Counted from the first letter of the stretch, positions 8,271 through 18,467 are shown. The stretch: 64,000 bases of DNA from FEN-1279 sp964400285 (GCA_964400285.1 CAYNTK010000001.1:186001-250000), one strand, 5' to 3'. The notes: a model not told the origin generated them from the letters alone. Made by a program: numbers and translations.

Positions 8271-9956
8271 ATGAAAAAGTTTATAATTACAGCAATATTT
8301 ATTGTTGTTTCTAATTTATTATTTTCACAAGTCGAACTTGTTCCTGCTTCACATCCGATTTATGATTTTCTTAAAAGAATGCAATTAATGAATATTATAG
8401 ATGATTTTAATTCATCTGTTATACCAATATCACGACAACAGGTTGCTAATTTTTTAAAAATTATCAGTGATAAAAAATTAAAACTTAATAAGCTTGATAA
8501 AAAAATTTTAAATGATTTTACAATTGAATTTGAATATGATTTAATAAAGAATACAAATTCAAGTTATTCGTTATTTAATAAATTTGATGTTAAAGAAATT
8601 TTTAATGATAAAAAACAAAAGTATTTATATAATTATATAGACAGCAATGCTTCATTCTTTTGGGATATCCAAGGTTTTCTGTCGCAGAGAAATTCAAATG
8701 GTGATTCTTTGGATAATCATTCAATTTCATTAGGCGAACTTGGAATTCGTATGAGAGGTTCACTATTTAATGCAGTAGGGTTTTATTTAAGAATGTCAAA
8801 TGGGCAGAAAATTAAAGGCAAACAAGGTGATATTGATATGTCAATTATTACTAACCCAAAATTAAAAGCTAATACAAAATATAGATATGAAAATAATAAT
8901 TTTGATACTTATGAAGGATATTTAAGATATAGCACTAATAATGAATGGCTATCTTTGATGGTTGGAAAAGAATCATTATTAACAGGTTTTGGTTATGTTG
9001 ATAAATTGTTCCTTTCAGATAATACAGTACCATTCAGTTTTATCAAGATTGATTTAAAATATAAATCATTACATTATTATTCTCTTTATGGAAGTCTAAA
9101 AGGAGATTCTTTAGGAAAAGATATTAGTTCGAAATACATTGCTTCTCATAGACTAAATATTAATTTTTCAAATACATTAAGATTAGGATTTTTTGAAGCT
9201 ATTATAATTCCTGATGCACCTTTCAATTTTACATATTTGAATCCACTGAGTTTTTTACGCTCAGCGGATTACAATGCGGGTGAATTATTTGGTGGAAATA
9301 AAAACAATGCAATAATGGGACTTGATATGGAATTACATCCAATTAAAAATTTAGCTTTTCAAGGAACATTACTTATTGATGATTTAAACTTTAGTTCTTT
9401 ATTTGACAATAAAAAAGAAAGTGGATTAGCTAATGATAATCGTTTTGCCTATCAGCTGGGGAGCATTTGGACTGATGCGTTTGCAGTTCCGAGTTTAACT
9501 GCTACCTTAGAATACACAAGAATTAATCCTTTTGTTTATACACATAGAACTAATAAAAGTCAATATACAAATTGGACTTTACCTTTAGGGCATAATCTTT
9601 CACCTAATTCTGATGAGTTTGCATTCAGACTGTCATCTTTCATTTATAATAGACTAAATTTAAAATTTACTTATCAACATCAACGTTCAGCAAATCGTAT
9701 AATACTTAAAGGTGATTCATTAATAGAGAATTATGGAGGAGATATTAATAGAGGAGATGGTGACATTGTAAGAGAGAATGTGTTTCTTGCTGGTGATAGA
9801 GTGGATAGAGATATTTTTACTTTCGATTTAATCTGGCAACCAATTCGACAATATTTTATAGAATTTAAATATCAATATAAGATTTCCAACCTTATTTATG
9901 CTTCTAAAAAATATAATGATACTTTTTTCTTTTTAACTGCAAGAGTTGATTTTTAA
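8271..9956 (+). CDS. Capsule assembly Wzi-like outer-membrane protein
   Basis: 561 residues with a clear Sec signal peptide (MKKFIITAIFIVVSNLLFSQ). The mature part is rich in alternating aromatic and polar strands and ends in the aromatic FFFLTARVDF, a typical outer-membrane beta-barrel C-terminus. The early VPASHPIYDFLKRMQ, the LGELGIRMRG and YLRYSTNNEWLSLMVGKE stretches, and the length fit the Wzi / capsule assembly family, whose members help attach or organise capsule on the cell surface. It closes the polysaccharide cluster, 14 bp after the sugar transferase. Confidence is higher for an outer-membrane barrel than for the precise Wzi role. Confidence 0.72.
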   Translation: MKKFIITAIFIVVSNLLFSQVELVPASHPIYDFLKRMQLMNIIDDFNSSVIPISRQQVANFLKIISDKKLKLNKLDKKILNDFTIEFEYDLIKNTNSSYSLFNKFDVKEIFNDKKQKYLYNYIDSNASFFWDIQGFLSQRNSNGDSLDNHSISLGELGIRMRGSLFNAVGFYLRMSNGQKIKGKQGDIDMSIITNPKLKANTKYRYENNNFDTYEGYLRYSTNNEWLSLMVGKESLLTGFGYVDKLFLSDNTVPFSFIKIDLKYKSLHYYSLYGSLKGDSLGKDISSKYIASHRLNINFSNTLRLGFFEAIIIPDAPFNFTYLNPLSFLRSADYNAGELFGGNKNNAIMGLDMELHPIKNLAFQGTLLIDDLNFSSLFDNKKESGLANDNRFAYQLGSIWTDAFAVPSLTATLEYTRINPFVYTHRTNKSQYTNWTLPLGHNLSPNSDEFAFRLSSFIYNRLNLKFTYQHQRSANRIILKGDSLIENYGGDINRGDGDIVRENVFLAGDRVDRDIFTFDLIWQPIRQYFIEFKYQYKISNLIYASKKYNDTFFFLTARVDF

Positions 9957-9980
9957 CCTCAAAATTTAGTTTTACTTTTT

Positions 9981-11474
9981 ATGAATATTATTGAATTTAA
10001 TAATATTACAAAAGTATTTGGTAATTTGATAGCCAATGATGGTATTTCTTTTAAAATTAGAAAAAATTCTGTCCATTGTATTGTCGGTGAGAATGGTGCA
10101 GGAAAATCTACTTTAATGAAAATATTGTTTGGGGTTTATAAACCAGACAAAGGGACAATAAAAATAAATGGAAAGGATGTAAGATTTAAGTCACCATTAG
10201 ATGCAATTCGTAATAATATTGGAATGCTTTATCAGCATTTTATGCTTATTGATGATTTCTCGATTTTGGAAAATGTTATTCTCGGAAATGAATTAGTAAA
10301 TAAATTTAAACTTGATATTAAAAAATCTGAAAAAATATTAAATGAATATATTGAAAAATACGATTTAGATTTAAAACTCAATCGAAAAATTTCCGAACTT
10401 AGTATAGGAGAACAGCAAAAGGTTGAAATATTAAAATTATTATATAGAAATTCCAATATATTAATATTTGATGAACCAACTGCAGTTTTAACTCCAATTG
10501 AATTAATTGGATTTTATAAGATTATATCCCAATTAAAAATAGAAGGAAAAACAATTATTTTAATTACACATAAATTAAATGAAGTAAAAGAAATATCTGA
10601 TTATGTTTCTGTGTTAAGAAAAGGTAAATTAGTTTATGAAGAAGAGAGCTGTAATTTGAATTTAAAAAAACTTAGTAAAGAAATAATTGGGGATGTCGAA
10701 ATATTAAGTGATACCTCATATACCAAGGATAATAAAGATAAAGGACTGATGCTTGAGATAAAAAAAATGAATTATAAACAAAACAAAGTTAAATATTTGA
10801 ATGATTTTGAATTAAAAATATTTAGAGGAGAAATTTATGGGATTTGTGGCGTTGAAGGAAATGGTCAAAATGAATTAATAGATATAATATTTGGGATTGA
10901 GAAAAATTTTGAAGGTAATTTAAAAATTAATACAAATAATATATCCTTAGTTCCTGATGATAGAATTAAAAAAGGAATGATAAAAGAGTATTCAGTAGGA
11001 GAAAATTTGATTTTAAAACGGAAAGATTTAAAAATAATTCGAAAAAATTTGCTGGATAAAATTGCAAAAAATATAATCTCTAAATATGATGTTAGATTAC
11101 CGAATGTAGATATACCTATGTTATCATTATCTGGTGGAAACCAGCAGAAGGTAATACTTGCAAGAGAAATTGAACTTGATAATGATTTTTTAATATTATC
11201 ACATCCCACTCGTGGTGTTGATATCAATGCTACTTCTTATATTCATAATGTCATAAGACATCAAAAAAATAAAGGCAAAACTATTTTATTAATATCATCG
11301 GATATGGATGAATTATTTGCCCTTTCTGATAGAATTGGTGTATTAAATAAAGGTAAAATAGTGTCTGAGTTTGATAAAACGCAATACAATTTACAAGATG
11401 ACAATGAAAAATCTATACTTCTTGAATCAATAGGTAAATTAATGATAGGTTTAAAAGATGACCAAAAAAATTAA
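9981..11474 (+). CDS. ABC transporter ATP-binding protein, nucleoside/simple sugar type (two ATPase domains)
   Basis: 497 residues with two fused nucleotide-binding domains. Domain 1 has Walker A GENGAGKST, signature LSIGEQQKVEIL and Walker B ILIFDEPTAVLTP. Domain 2 has the degenerate loop GVEGNGQNEL that is normal for this family, signature LSGGNQQKVILARE, and PTRGVD. This is the YufO/NupA and RbsA-like architecture. With the two permeases that follow it should drive uptake of nucleosides or a related small solute. It overlaps the first permease gene by 17 bp. No BMP/Med-type binding lipoprotein gene is next to it in this window, so the receptor must be encoded elsewhere. Confidence 0.88.
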   Translation: MNIIEFNNITKVFGNLIANDGISFKIRKNSVHCIVGENGAGKSTLMKILFGVYKPDKGTIKINGKDVRFKSPLDAIRNNIGMLYQHFMLIDDFSILENVILGNELVNKFKLDIKKSEKILNEYIEKYDLDLKLNRKISELSIGEQQKVEILKLLYRNSNILIFDEPTAVLTPIELIGFYKIISQLKIEGKTIILITHKLNEVKEISDYVSVLRKGKLVYEEESCNLNLKKLSKEIIGDVEILSDTSYTKDNKDKGLMLEIKKMNYKQNKVKYLNDFELKIFRGEIYGICGVEGNGQNELIDIIFGIEKNFEGNLKINTNNISLVPDDRIKKGMIKEYSVGENLILKRKDLKIIRKNLLDKIAKNIISKYDVRLPNVDIPMLSLSGGNQQKVILAREIELDNDFLILSHPTRGVDINATSYIHNVIRHQKNKGKTILLISSDMDELFALSDRIGVLNKGKIVSEFDKTQYNLQDDNEKSILLESIGKLMIGLKDDQKN

Positions 11475-12504
11475 AGCAAATATTTTATCAGTTACTATAT
11501 CAATTATTTTTACGTTTGTAATAACATTTTTTATTTTATTGATAATTAATAAAAATCCTTTCGAGATATTCAAAATAATGTTTTTCGATGTTTTTGGTAG
11601 TGGTTATGGTTTTGGGCAAACTCTATTTAAAGCAACACCGTTAATTATTTGTGGTTGTGGATTAGCAATATGTTTTCACGCATCATTATTTAATATTGGA
11701 GCTGAGGGACAATTGAATGCAGGTGCTTTTATAATTGGTTTAGTCGCACATTCTTTATCAGACTTATCATTTGTGATTGTTGTTCCTGTTGCTATTTTAT
11801 GTGGATTTATTGTTAGTGGATTACTTGGTTTAATACCTGCGATAATAAAAATAAAAAAAGGTGTAAGTGAGGTTATAACAACCATTATGATGAATTTTAT
11901 AATTTTAGCTATAATAAATTTTTTATTGATTGAATATTTTGCAGTAAAATCTACTGTCCACACTGAAAAAATTTCAGATTCAATAATGATATTAAAAGTT
12001 TCAGATTTTCTTCCTGTTTTTCAAGGTTCTTCTTTAAATCTTATTTTTGTTTTTTCAATTATTATGGCTTTGCTTACATATTTTTTTATTTATAAAACTA
12101 AGTTTGGTTATGAAATCAGAGCTGTGGGGTTTAATGAGGTAGCTTCAAAATATTTAGGAATTAATACTAAAAAAATAATTTTATTATCATTTTTTATTGG
12201 TGCGGGGTTAACTTCATTAGTGGGATTTAACTTTGTAGTAGGATATAAGGGTTATTATGAATTTGGATTTTCAAACAATCTTGGTTTTACAGCTATTGCA
12301 GTTACTTTATTAGCAAAAAATAATCCTATTGGAATTATTTTTTCATCATTACTTTTCGGTTTTCTTGATTATGGTGGATTAAGTGTTAATTCATTTGTAC
12401 CAAAAGAAATAATGTTTGTAATTCAAGGTATTGTTATTTTAACAATACTATCTGTCGATAAATTAGTTGAAAAGTATTATACAGAAAATATTTATTGGAA
12501 TTAA
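11458..12504 (+). CDS. ABC transporter permease, nucleoside type (first subunit)
   Basis: 348 residues with about eight to ten hydrophobic segments. Family motifs of BPD_transp_2 permeases are visible: FHASLFNIGAEGQLNAGAF near residues 75-95, VITTIMMNFI, and FGYEIRAVGFNEVASKYLGI, which is the cytoplasmic coupling loop contacting the ATPase. The second half contains the conserved GFTAIAVTLLAKNNPIG stretch. It matches the longer of the two permeases in Nup/Yuf nucleoside importers. It is translationally coupled on both sides, overlapping the ATPase gene by 17 bp and the second permease gene by 10 bp. Confidence 0.87.
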   Translation: MTKKIKANILSVTISIIFTFVITFFILLIINKNPFEIFKIMFFDVFGSGYGFGQTLFKATPLIICGCGLAICFHASLFNIGAEGQLNAGAFIIGLVAHSLSDLSFVIVVPVAILCGFIVSGLLGLIPAIIKIKKGVSEVITTIMMNFIILAIINFLLIEYFAVKSTVHTEKISDSIMILKVSDFLPVFQGSSLNLIFVFSIIMALLTYFFIYKTKFGYEIRAVGFNEVASKYLGINTKKIILLSFFIGAGLTSLVGFNFVVGYKGYYEFGFSNNLGFTAIAVTLLAKNNPIGIIFSSLLFGFLDYGGLSVNSFVPKEIMFVIQGIVILTILSVDKLVEKYYTENIYWN

Positions 12505-13403
12505 TTTCTCAAATAATATCTCTTACATTTTTTGCACAAGTTTTAAGACTTTTCACTCCATATTTTCTTGGTGCAAATGCTGCAAATTTTTCCGAGAGAG
12601 CTGGGGTAATAAATATTGCTATTGAGGGTTTTATGATCATTTCTGCTTTGGTTTATGCTGTTTTTTCGGTTTTAAGTGGAAATGTCATAATTGGATTTTT
12701 TGTCGCAATTATAACAAATATATTTTTTAGTCTACTTTTCTCATTATTTGTTGTAAAGCTAAAAATTAATCAAATAGTTGCTGGGGTAGGATTCAATCTT
12801 TTAATGGCTGGTATAGCGAAATTTATTCTTGTTTTTTTATTTAATAGTTCAAGTAATTCACCTAGATTTGATAGTTTTCCTTATATTCCATGTCTTTTTA
12901 ACATACCATATATTGGAAAAGTAGTATCCGATTATATTATTTTGTTCTCTTTTGCTTTACTTTTTATTTCTAATTTTATTTTATTTAGAACTAAATTCGG
13001 TTTAAGACTAAGGTCAGTTGGTGAGAATCCAGAAGCGGGTGAATCTCTTGGTATTAAAGTAAGATTATATAAATTATCAGGAATAATTATTTGTGGATTT
13101 CTTTCTAGTCTTGCAGGTATTTGGCTTGCTTCAAATCAAAATTCATTTAGTGATGGGATGATAGCTGGTAGGGGTTATATTGCTATTGCAGCAATGATAA
13201 TCGGGAAATGGAAACCAACAAATATTTTTTTCGCTTGTATTATGTTTGCATTTTTTGAGGCTTTCGAAATATCTTTACAAATTTCAGGGACAGTAATACC
13301 AACTCAACTCGTTCAAATGTTACCTTACTTAATTACAATTCTTGTATTAGTAGGGTTTGTAAGTAAAACAAAACCACCAGCTGCTGATGGGATTCCATAT
13401 TAA
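12495..13403 (+). CDS. ABC transporter permease, nucleoside type (second subunit)
   Basis: 302 residues, TTG start overlapping the previous gene by 10 bp. Motifs of the shorter nucleoside permease are FLGANAANFSERAGVINIAIEGFM at the N-terminus (where the family has aNiaiEG), RTKFGLRLRSVGENPEAGESLGI for the coupling loop, and GRGYIAIAAMIIGKWKP. About eight membrane segments are expected. Together with the two preceding genes it forms a complete inner-membrane import unit lacking only the solute-binding protein. It ends 26 bp before the convergent NAD kinase gene. Confidence 0.87.
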   Translation: MELISQIISLTFFAQVLRLFTPYFLGANAANFSERAGVINIAIEGFMIISALVYAVFSVLSGNVIIGFFVAIITNIFFSLLFSLFVVKLKINQIVAGVGFNLLMAGIAKFILVFLFNSSSNSPRFDSFPYIPCLFNIPYIGKVVSDYIILFSFALLFISNFILFRTKFGLRLRSVGENPEAGESLGIKVRLYKLSGIIICGFLSSLAGIWLASNQNSFSDGMIAGRGYIAIAAMIIGKWKPTNIFFACIMFAFFEAFEISLQISGTVIPTQLVQMLPYLITILVLVGFVSKTKPPAADGIPY

Positions 13404-13429
13404 TTAAAATTTTTTTTCGACAGAAAAAT

Positions 13430-14290
13430 TTAAAAGTGTCTTACATCTGCACCCCAAAGTAATTTATTGTTTAAAGTCTGAAAGTATGTTTTATTAATCT
13501 TTTTTACAGCTTTAATATTATAATCTGCTCTCTTTAATGAGAACTCAACCGGGGATTTACATATCGTAGATTCGAAACCGTCAGCAGTTATTCTTATCTT
13601 ATCTTTTTTAAATGTTTTAATCTTAATTATTCCATCATCTGGAACAATTATTGGCCGAAAGTTTAATGTATGTGGACAAATTGGGGTTATAATAAATACT
13701 TTACTGTAAGGACTTATTATAGGACCTCCAGCGGAAAGTGAATAACCTGTAGAGCCAGTGGGGGTTGATACTATTACTCCATCACCAACAAAATTTACAA
13801 CTTTTTCTTTATTATAATATATTTCGATTTCAATCATCTTAATAGAATTGCATTTATCAATAACAATTTCATTCATGCCGAAAAATTCTTTTCTGTTCGT
13901 TGGTTTTGCTGAAAGAACACAAAGATCATATATTTTATAATCTCCATTTATTATATCACATACAAAGTTATATATTTCATCTGGACTTACTTCTGCCATA
14001 AATCCCAAATTTCCTAAATTAATACCTAGAATCGGAATTTGTTTTCTCCCAATTATTCTGGCTGTATTTAAAAAAGTACCATCTCCTCCAAGAGAAATTA
14101 CAATATTTGAACTTTTTAGAACTGATTCTAAACTTCTAATGTTTTTGATGTATTTTTTTCTTGTAATTTTCGTCTTTAATTTATTATGGATAAAAAAATT
14201 AATCTTTTTTTTATCTAAAATTGTTAATAAATCATTTAATACAATCTCAAGATTTGTTTTAGAAGGATTTCCAATTATTCCGAATACCAT
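13430..14290 (-). CDS. nadK: NAD kinase
   Basis: 286 residues, normal for bacterial NAD kinase. The diagnostic SLGGDGTFL motif is at about 66-74, followed by GINLGNLGFMAEV, the MNEIVID block (Asn140-Glu141), and the conserved STPTGSTGYSLSAGGP at about 175-190. The enzyme phosphorylates NAD to NADP in the cytoplasm. It is the last gene of a leftward run that begins with glycosyltransferases, lying 29 bp beyond the DUF1844 gene, and converges with the ABC permease gene. The facing A and T tracts between them (around 13407-13431) could form only a weak hairpin. Confidence 0.93.
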   Translation of the reverse strand: MVFGIIGNPSKTNLEIVLNDLLTILDKKKINFFIHNKLKTKITRKKYIKNIRSLESVLKSSNIVISLGGDGTFLNTARIIGRKQIPILGINLGNLGFMAEVSPDEIYNFVCDIINGDYKIYDLCVLSAKPTNRKEFFGMNEIVIDKCNSIKMIEIEIYYNKEKVVNFVGDGVIVSTPTGSTGYSLSAGGPIISPYSKVFIITPICPHTLNFRPIIVPDDGIIKIKTFKKDKIRITADGFESTICKSPVEFSLKRADYNIKAVKKINKTYFQTLNNKLLWGADVRHF

Positions 14291-14319
14291 ATTATTTATT
14301 TTAATTTATTCAGTTCTTA

Positions 14320-14640
14320 TTAATTTTTTTCACTTGGTTTTTCATTTAAATCTTCTCCTTTTGCCTCGTTAGATTCTTCTTTTCTGGAAGATTCCTGAAC
14401 ATAATTTAGTTTCAAATCAGCTAAAACCTGTTCAATAAATTTACTTTCTTGTTCATTCAAATTATTCTTTGTTTTTTCTTTTATCATATCTATAATATCA
14501 ATTGTCATTTGAGCAGCATTAAGATCTCTTTCAATTTTATCAGTAACTGGATTTTTAATTTTCCCAAGACTCATCCAAGTTTGCATTTGAAAAGAATAAA
14601 TTAAAGAATAAAATAATTGTGTTAATTTTTCATTTTCCAT
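14320..14640 (-). CDS. DUF1844 domain-containing protein
   Basis: 106 residues. The core FYSLIYSFQMQTWMSLGKI followed by NAAQMTIDIIDMIKEKTKNNL and QVLADLKLNYV is the DUF1844 signature, a small helical protein of unknown function widespread in several bacterial phyla. The C-terminal 25 residues are charged and low in complexity. It sits 27 bp after the O-antigen ligase stop and 29 bp before nadK, so it is probably cotranscribed with both. No function is assigned. Confidence 0.8.
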   Translation of the reverse strand: MENEKLTQLFYSLIYSFQMQTWMSLGKIKNPVTDKIERDLNAAQMTIDIIDMIKEKTKNNLNEQESKFIEQVLADLKLNYVQESSRKEESNEAKGEDLNEKPSEKN

Positions 14641-14667
14641 ATTTATTTTTTAGTTTTAAAGAAATTC

Positions 14668-15882
14668 TTATATTTCATTTTTATTTATATTTATCAGTAT
14701 AAATGGTATTGTTAAAATAAATATCAATAAAGTTAAAACTTCCCAGTCTCCATAATTCCATTCAAATATTCCAGCAATATGAAATGATATAGTAGCAAGT
14801 AAGCATCCAAAAATTAATAATTTATCTTCCTTTTTTTTAATTTTCTTAAAATATTTAATTTGTATTAAAAAAAATGTGAAAAAAAGAGAGATGTAAATTA
14901 AAAAACCCAATAATCCTTTAGTTGCTAATATCATTATAATATTACTATGTAAGTGAGAACCTTCACCATGGCTTTCAGGTTTTTTATATTTATTATAAAT
15001 TTTTGTGATTTCATTGTCTCCGACACCAATAATAGGATAATCGCAGAATATTTTCAATCCAACATTCCACATAACTATTCTTGATTCATTACTTGGATGT
15101 TTAGGATCTATTATACTTGTAATTCTTCCCCTTAATTCTGATGGTATTAATATTAAGACAAAAGTAATAAGAATAATAAATGAAACGAGAAATTTTCTAT
15201 TAATCAATATTCCATAAATCAAAAAGCAGATAAATAATGATAAAAAAACACTTCTGGTTTGAGTAAGATACATCGATATAAATATTATAGTAAGAGAAAT
15301 AATTAAATATATTTTATTAATAAATATTTTTTCTTTAATAAATATCAATGGAAAGAATGAAATAAAAAGTAACATTTTTATCTCGCCTGTTGTTATATAG
15401 TATGCAAATGCGTATAGTCTAAAATCTCCTAAATTTGTTTGCTTAATAGCTTCTGGTAATCTTATAATATAAAATATTATCTCGTAAATTGAGATAATAG
15501 TAAATACAGTTAATGCTGAAATTAATATTTTATTTAATGTTTGCCTATCTTTTATTTTTGATATCATTCCTAAAAAAATAAAATATAAAAGAAATCTTTT
15601 TAAACCATAAAAAGCACCATCCGAGACTACGGCAAAAATTCTTGATAATAAATCAACGATAAAAAATAATAATATAAATACACAAATAATTTTTATTTCT
15701 TTTATTAATTCTTTAGGTATTTCTATTTTCCGTGTATATATTATTTCTATAATCCATAGACCAGACCAGATTCCTAATGATATTGAAGATAATGCTATTG
15801 AAAAGCTAATGGAGATTATTTGTATTGCTAAGAAAATAATAATTACTTTGTCTATATAATCAAAAATATTTTTTTTGTTCAA
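14668..15882 (-). CDS. O-antigen ligase / polymerase family (Wzy_C) membrane protein
   Basis: 404 residues with roughly ten to twelve hydrophobic segments. The large external loop contains RGRITSIIDPKHPSNESRIVMWNVGLKIFCDYPIIGVGDN and GEGSHLHSNIIMILATKGLLG, with the conserved Arg, Gly and His pattern of the Wzy_C domain shared by WaaL ligases and Wzy polymerases. The ligase joins polymerised glycan to lipid A core at the periplasmic face; the polymerase extends repeat units. Its place right after an MsbA-type exporter gene (12 bp gap) and two core-type glycosyltransferases favours a lipopolysaccharide role, but ligase and polymerase cannot be told apart by sequence alone. Confidence 0.8.
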   Translation of the reverse strand: MNKKNIFDYIDKVIIIFLAIQIISISFSIALSSISLGIWSGLWIIEIIYTRKIEIPKELIKEIKIICVFILLFFIVDLLSRIFAVVSDGAFYGLKRFLLYFIFLGMISKIKDRQTLNKILISALTVFTIISIYEIIFYIIRLPEAIKQTNLGDFRLYAFAYYITTGEIKMLLFISFFPLIFIKEKIFINKIYLIISLTIIFISMYLTQTRSVFLSLFICFLIYGILINRKFLVSFIILITFVLILIPSELRGRITSIIDPKHPSNESRIVMWNVGLKIFCDYPIIGVGDNEITKIYNKYKKPESHGEGSHLHSNIIMILATKGLLGFLIYISLFFTFFLIQIKYFKKIKKKEDKLLIFGCLLATISFHIAGIFEWNYGDWEVLTLLIFILTIPFILININKNEI

Positions 15883-15894
15883 TTTTTACGTAAA

Positions 15895-17718
15895 TTAAAT
15901 ATTAAATTGCAAATCATATAATCTTTTATAAACACCCATTTCATCTTTAATTAATTCATCGTGAGTACCGATTTGAACAATTTTTCCATTATCTAATACA
16001 ACAATTCTGTCTGCATTTTTTATAGTAGATAGTCTATGAGCAATAATAATAGATGTTCTATTTTTCATCAATTTTTCCAGTGCTTCCTGAACCAAAATTT
16101 CAGATTCTGAGTCTAATGATGATGTTGCTTCATCGAGAATCAATATTTGCGGATTCCTTAACAAAGCCCTTGTAATAGCTATTCTTTGCTTCTGTCCGCC
16201 AGATAGTTTTAGACCTCTTTCACCAACAATTGTATTAAAGCCGTTTTCAGTTTCACATATGAAATCATAGGCATTGGCAAATTTAGTTGCATTAATTATA
16301 TCTTCCTCTGAAAAATCATTTGAACCTAATAATATATTATTTATAATTGATTCGTTGAATAAAATTGTTTCTTGAGGAACAATCCCAATAATTTCTCTCA
16401 AACTTTTTATTGATATATTTTTTATATTTTCATCATCGATATAAATTGCACCTGATGTAACATCATAAAATCTTGATATTAAATCTGCCAATGTAGATTT
16501 ACCACCTCCTGATGATCCTACTATTGCTAATTTCTCAGATTTTTTTATGATTAAATTAATTTTGTCAAGAATTAATTTATCTTTATTATAAAAAAATGAA
16601 ACATCTTCTAAAATAATTTTGTCGTCAAAATTTTTAAAATCTTTACTTTCAGTTGAATCGAATACCTCTTCAGGATAATCGAGAATCTCAAAAATTCTTT
16701 CACCTGATGCGGAAGACTCCTGTATCCTATTCCCAACTGTTGTTAGATTCTTTATTGGAGCTATTAGTTGAAATAATATAAAAAGAAAACCCAAGAATTC
16801 TTCAGGCCTTAGGTTGTTATTTATCAAAATTTCACGACCACCAAACCATATAATAATAACACCTGCAGAAATTGATAAAAATTCAGTTATTGGTGATGTT
16901 AATTCACTTGTCTTTGCTGTTTTGATTATTAATTTATAATGAGCATTGTTTTCATTCTGAAATATTTTATTCTTATATTTTTCAGCTCTAAATGCTCTTA
17001 TAATTTTTGCTCCATAAATTGTTTCTGAAATTATAGACAGAATATCTGACATCTTTTTTTGAACTCTCATACTTCGCCTTTTTAATGAAGCCCCAATTTT
17101 TGAAGTTGCAAAGATTGTAAGAGGAAAAACAAGAACCGACATTAAAGTCATTTGCCAGCTAATCGATAGTGAGATTATTAAATATATTATTATAAGTAAC
17201 GGATCTTTGATAAGATTAGAAAACGCAGCTGAAATTCCTGATTGAACTGCATTTATGTCATTTGTCATTCTTGATATCAGATTTCCGGTCTTTTCTTCAG
17301 AAAAAAAGCGAAGTGATAATTTATTTATTTTTTCATAAAGTTCGTATCTAATATCTCGCAAAACACCTTTTTCAACATATTGCATATATATTGATTGAAA
17401 AAATCCTGTAATATTCTTAAGAAAAAAAGCAATTAAAATTAAGATACAAATTTTGAGAAGAGCATTTTCTTTGCCGTTATTAAAAATAAATTCTTCGAAA
17501 AATCTTTGAATATTTTGGTAAAGACCAGTGATGTCTGTTTGTGTTGATTGATTATTTATCTTTGCATTATTGTCGATGAATAATGTTTTTAATAGTGGGA
17601 TTGTTAGATAAACTGAAATAGCACTGAAAATTGAAAACAAAATCGACATTAATATGGATAATATAATCTTAATTTTATATTTTTTAATATATCCTAATAA
17701 TCTTACATAAACTTTCAT
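15895..17718 (-). CDS. ABC exporter, MsbA-like (fused membrane and ATPase domains)
   Basis: 607 residues. The N-terminal type I exporter domain (about 1-330) has six hydrophobic segments and RYELYEKINKLSLRFFSEEKTGNLISRM, the usual intracellular-loop signature. The ATPase domain has Walker A GSSGGGKST near 400, LSGGQKQR near 504 and ILILDEATSSLD. Homologues of this form flip lipid A-core or glycolipids across the inner membrane. The start overlaps the upstream glycosyltransferase stop by four bases, implying translational coupling. Glycolipid export is inferred from the flanking glycosyltransferases and O-antigen ligase. Confidence 0.87.
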   Translation of the reverse strand: MKVYVRLLGYIKKYKIKIILSILMSILFSIFSAISVYLTIPLLKTLFIDNNAKINNQSTQTDITGLYQNIQRFFEEFIFNNGKENALLKICILILIAFFLKNITGFFQSIYMQYVEKGVLRDIRYELYEKINKLSLRFFSEEKTGNLISRMTNDINAVQSGISAAFSNLIKDPLLIIIYLIISLSISWQMTLMSVLVFPLTIFATSKIGASLKRRSMRVQKKMSDILSIISETIYGAKIIRAFRAEKYKNKIFQNENNAHYKLIIKTAKTSELTSPITEFLSISAGVIIIWFGGREILINNNLRPEEFLGFLFILFQLIAPIKNLTTVGNRIQESSASGERIFEILDYPEEVFDSTESKDFKNFDDKIILEDVSFFYNKDKLILDKINLIIKKSEKLAIVGSSGGGKSTLADLISRFYDVTSGAIYIDDENIKNISIKSLREIIGIVPQETILFNESIINNILLGSNDFSEEDIINATKFANAYDFICETENGFNTIVGERGLKLSGGQKQRIAITRALLRNPQILILDEATSSLDSESEILVQEALEKLMKNRTSIIIAHRLSTIKNADRIVVLDNGKIVQIGTHDELIKDEMGVYKRLYDLQFNI

Positions 17719-18467
17719 ATAATCTTGTTATTTTTTTTCTGAATTTCCCAAGCTTTCATATAAGTAAGTAAATTTGTAATTACGTCGAAATTTGTTACCA
17801 TTAATCCATATATACCATCAAGAAAGCCTTTTTTTAAAAAAAACGTTTGTAAAAATGCTGCGATAGGTCTTAAGAAAATATCGTAAAATCCTATTTTCTT
17901 TTTATTAGCTTTTTCTATCGCCTGTAAAGATGAGTAATTATTTATTCTTGAAAAATAATCTGAAATAGAATTTACAGTAAAATGTAAAATATCATTTCTA
18001 AGGAAACCAATTTCTCCATTAACGATATAGCCTTCATGAACAAGTCTATTTGAAACAGTAACACTTTCTCTTTTAAATAACCTTGTTTGGTATCCTGGAT
18101 ACCATCCGCAAAATTTAATCCATTTACCTAAAAAGAAGCTTTTTCTTGGTATTCTGTATCCTGAAATTCTATTATTTGAATTAATAACAGATATTATTTC
18201 ATTTTTAAGTTCTTCAGAGCATCTTTCGTCTGCATCAAGCGGGAATATCCATTTGTTTGTTGTCTTTGAAAGTGCATATTCTCTTTGCTTTGCATAACCT
18301 TCCCATTTTCTTTGGAATACCTTATTAGTGTATTCTTTTGCAATTTCGACAGTTTTATCATCACTAAAGCTATCTACAACAATAATTTCATCAACCCATT
18401 TAATGCTTTCGAGGCATTTACGGATATTCTCTTCTTCATTTTTACATATAATTGTAACTGATATCAT
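17715..18467 (-). CDS. Glycosyltransferase family 2, lipopolysaccharide core type
   Basis: 250 residues. The GT-A start is ISVTIICKNEEENIRKCLESI, then VDEIIVVDSFSDDKTVEIAKEY and FPLDADERCSEELK, which holds the DxD metal motif. FYDIFLRPIAAFLQTFFLKKGFLDGIYGL near the C-terminus is typical of the WaaE/KdtX-like beta-1,4-glucosyltransferases that decorate the inner core. The enzyme acts on the cytoplasmic face of the inner membrane. Its ATG shares one base with the stop codon of the upstream glycosyltransferase, and its own stop overlaps the exporter start by four bases, so these genes form one tightly coupled operon. Confidence 0.85.
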   Translation of the reverse strand: MISVTIICKNEEENIRKCLESIKWVDEIIVVDSFSDDKTVEIAKEYTNKVFQRKWEGYAKQREYALSKTTNKWIFPLDADERCSEELKNEIISVINSNNRISGYRIPRKSFFLGKWIKFCGWYPGYQTRLFKRESVTVSNRLVHEGYIVNGEIGFLRNDILHFTVNSISDYFSRINNYSSLQAIEKANKKKIGFYDIFLRPIAAFLQTFFLKKGFLDGIYGLMVTNFDVITNLLTYMKAWEIQKKNNKII

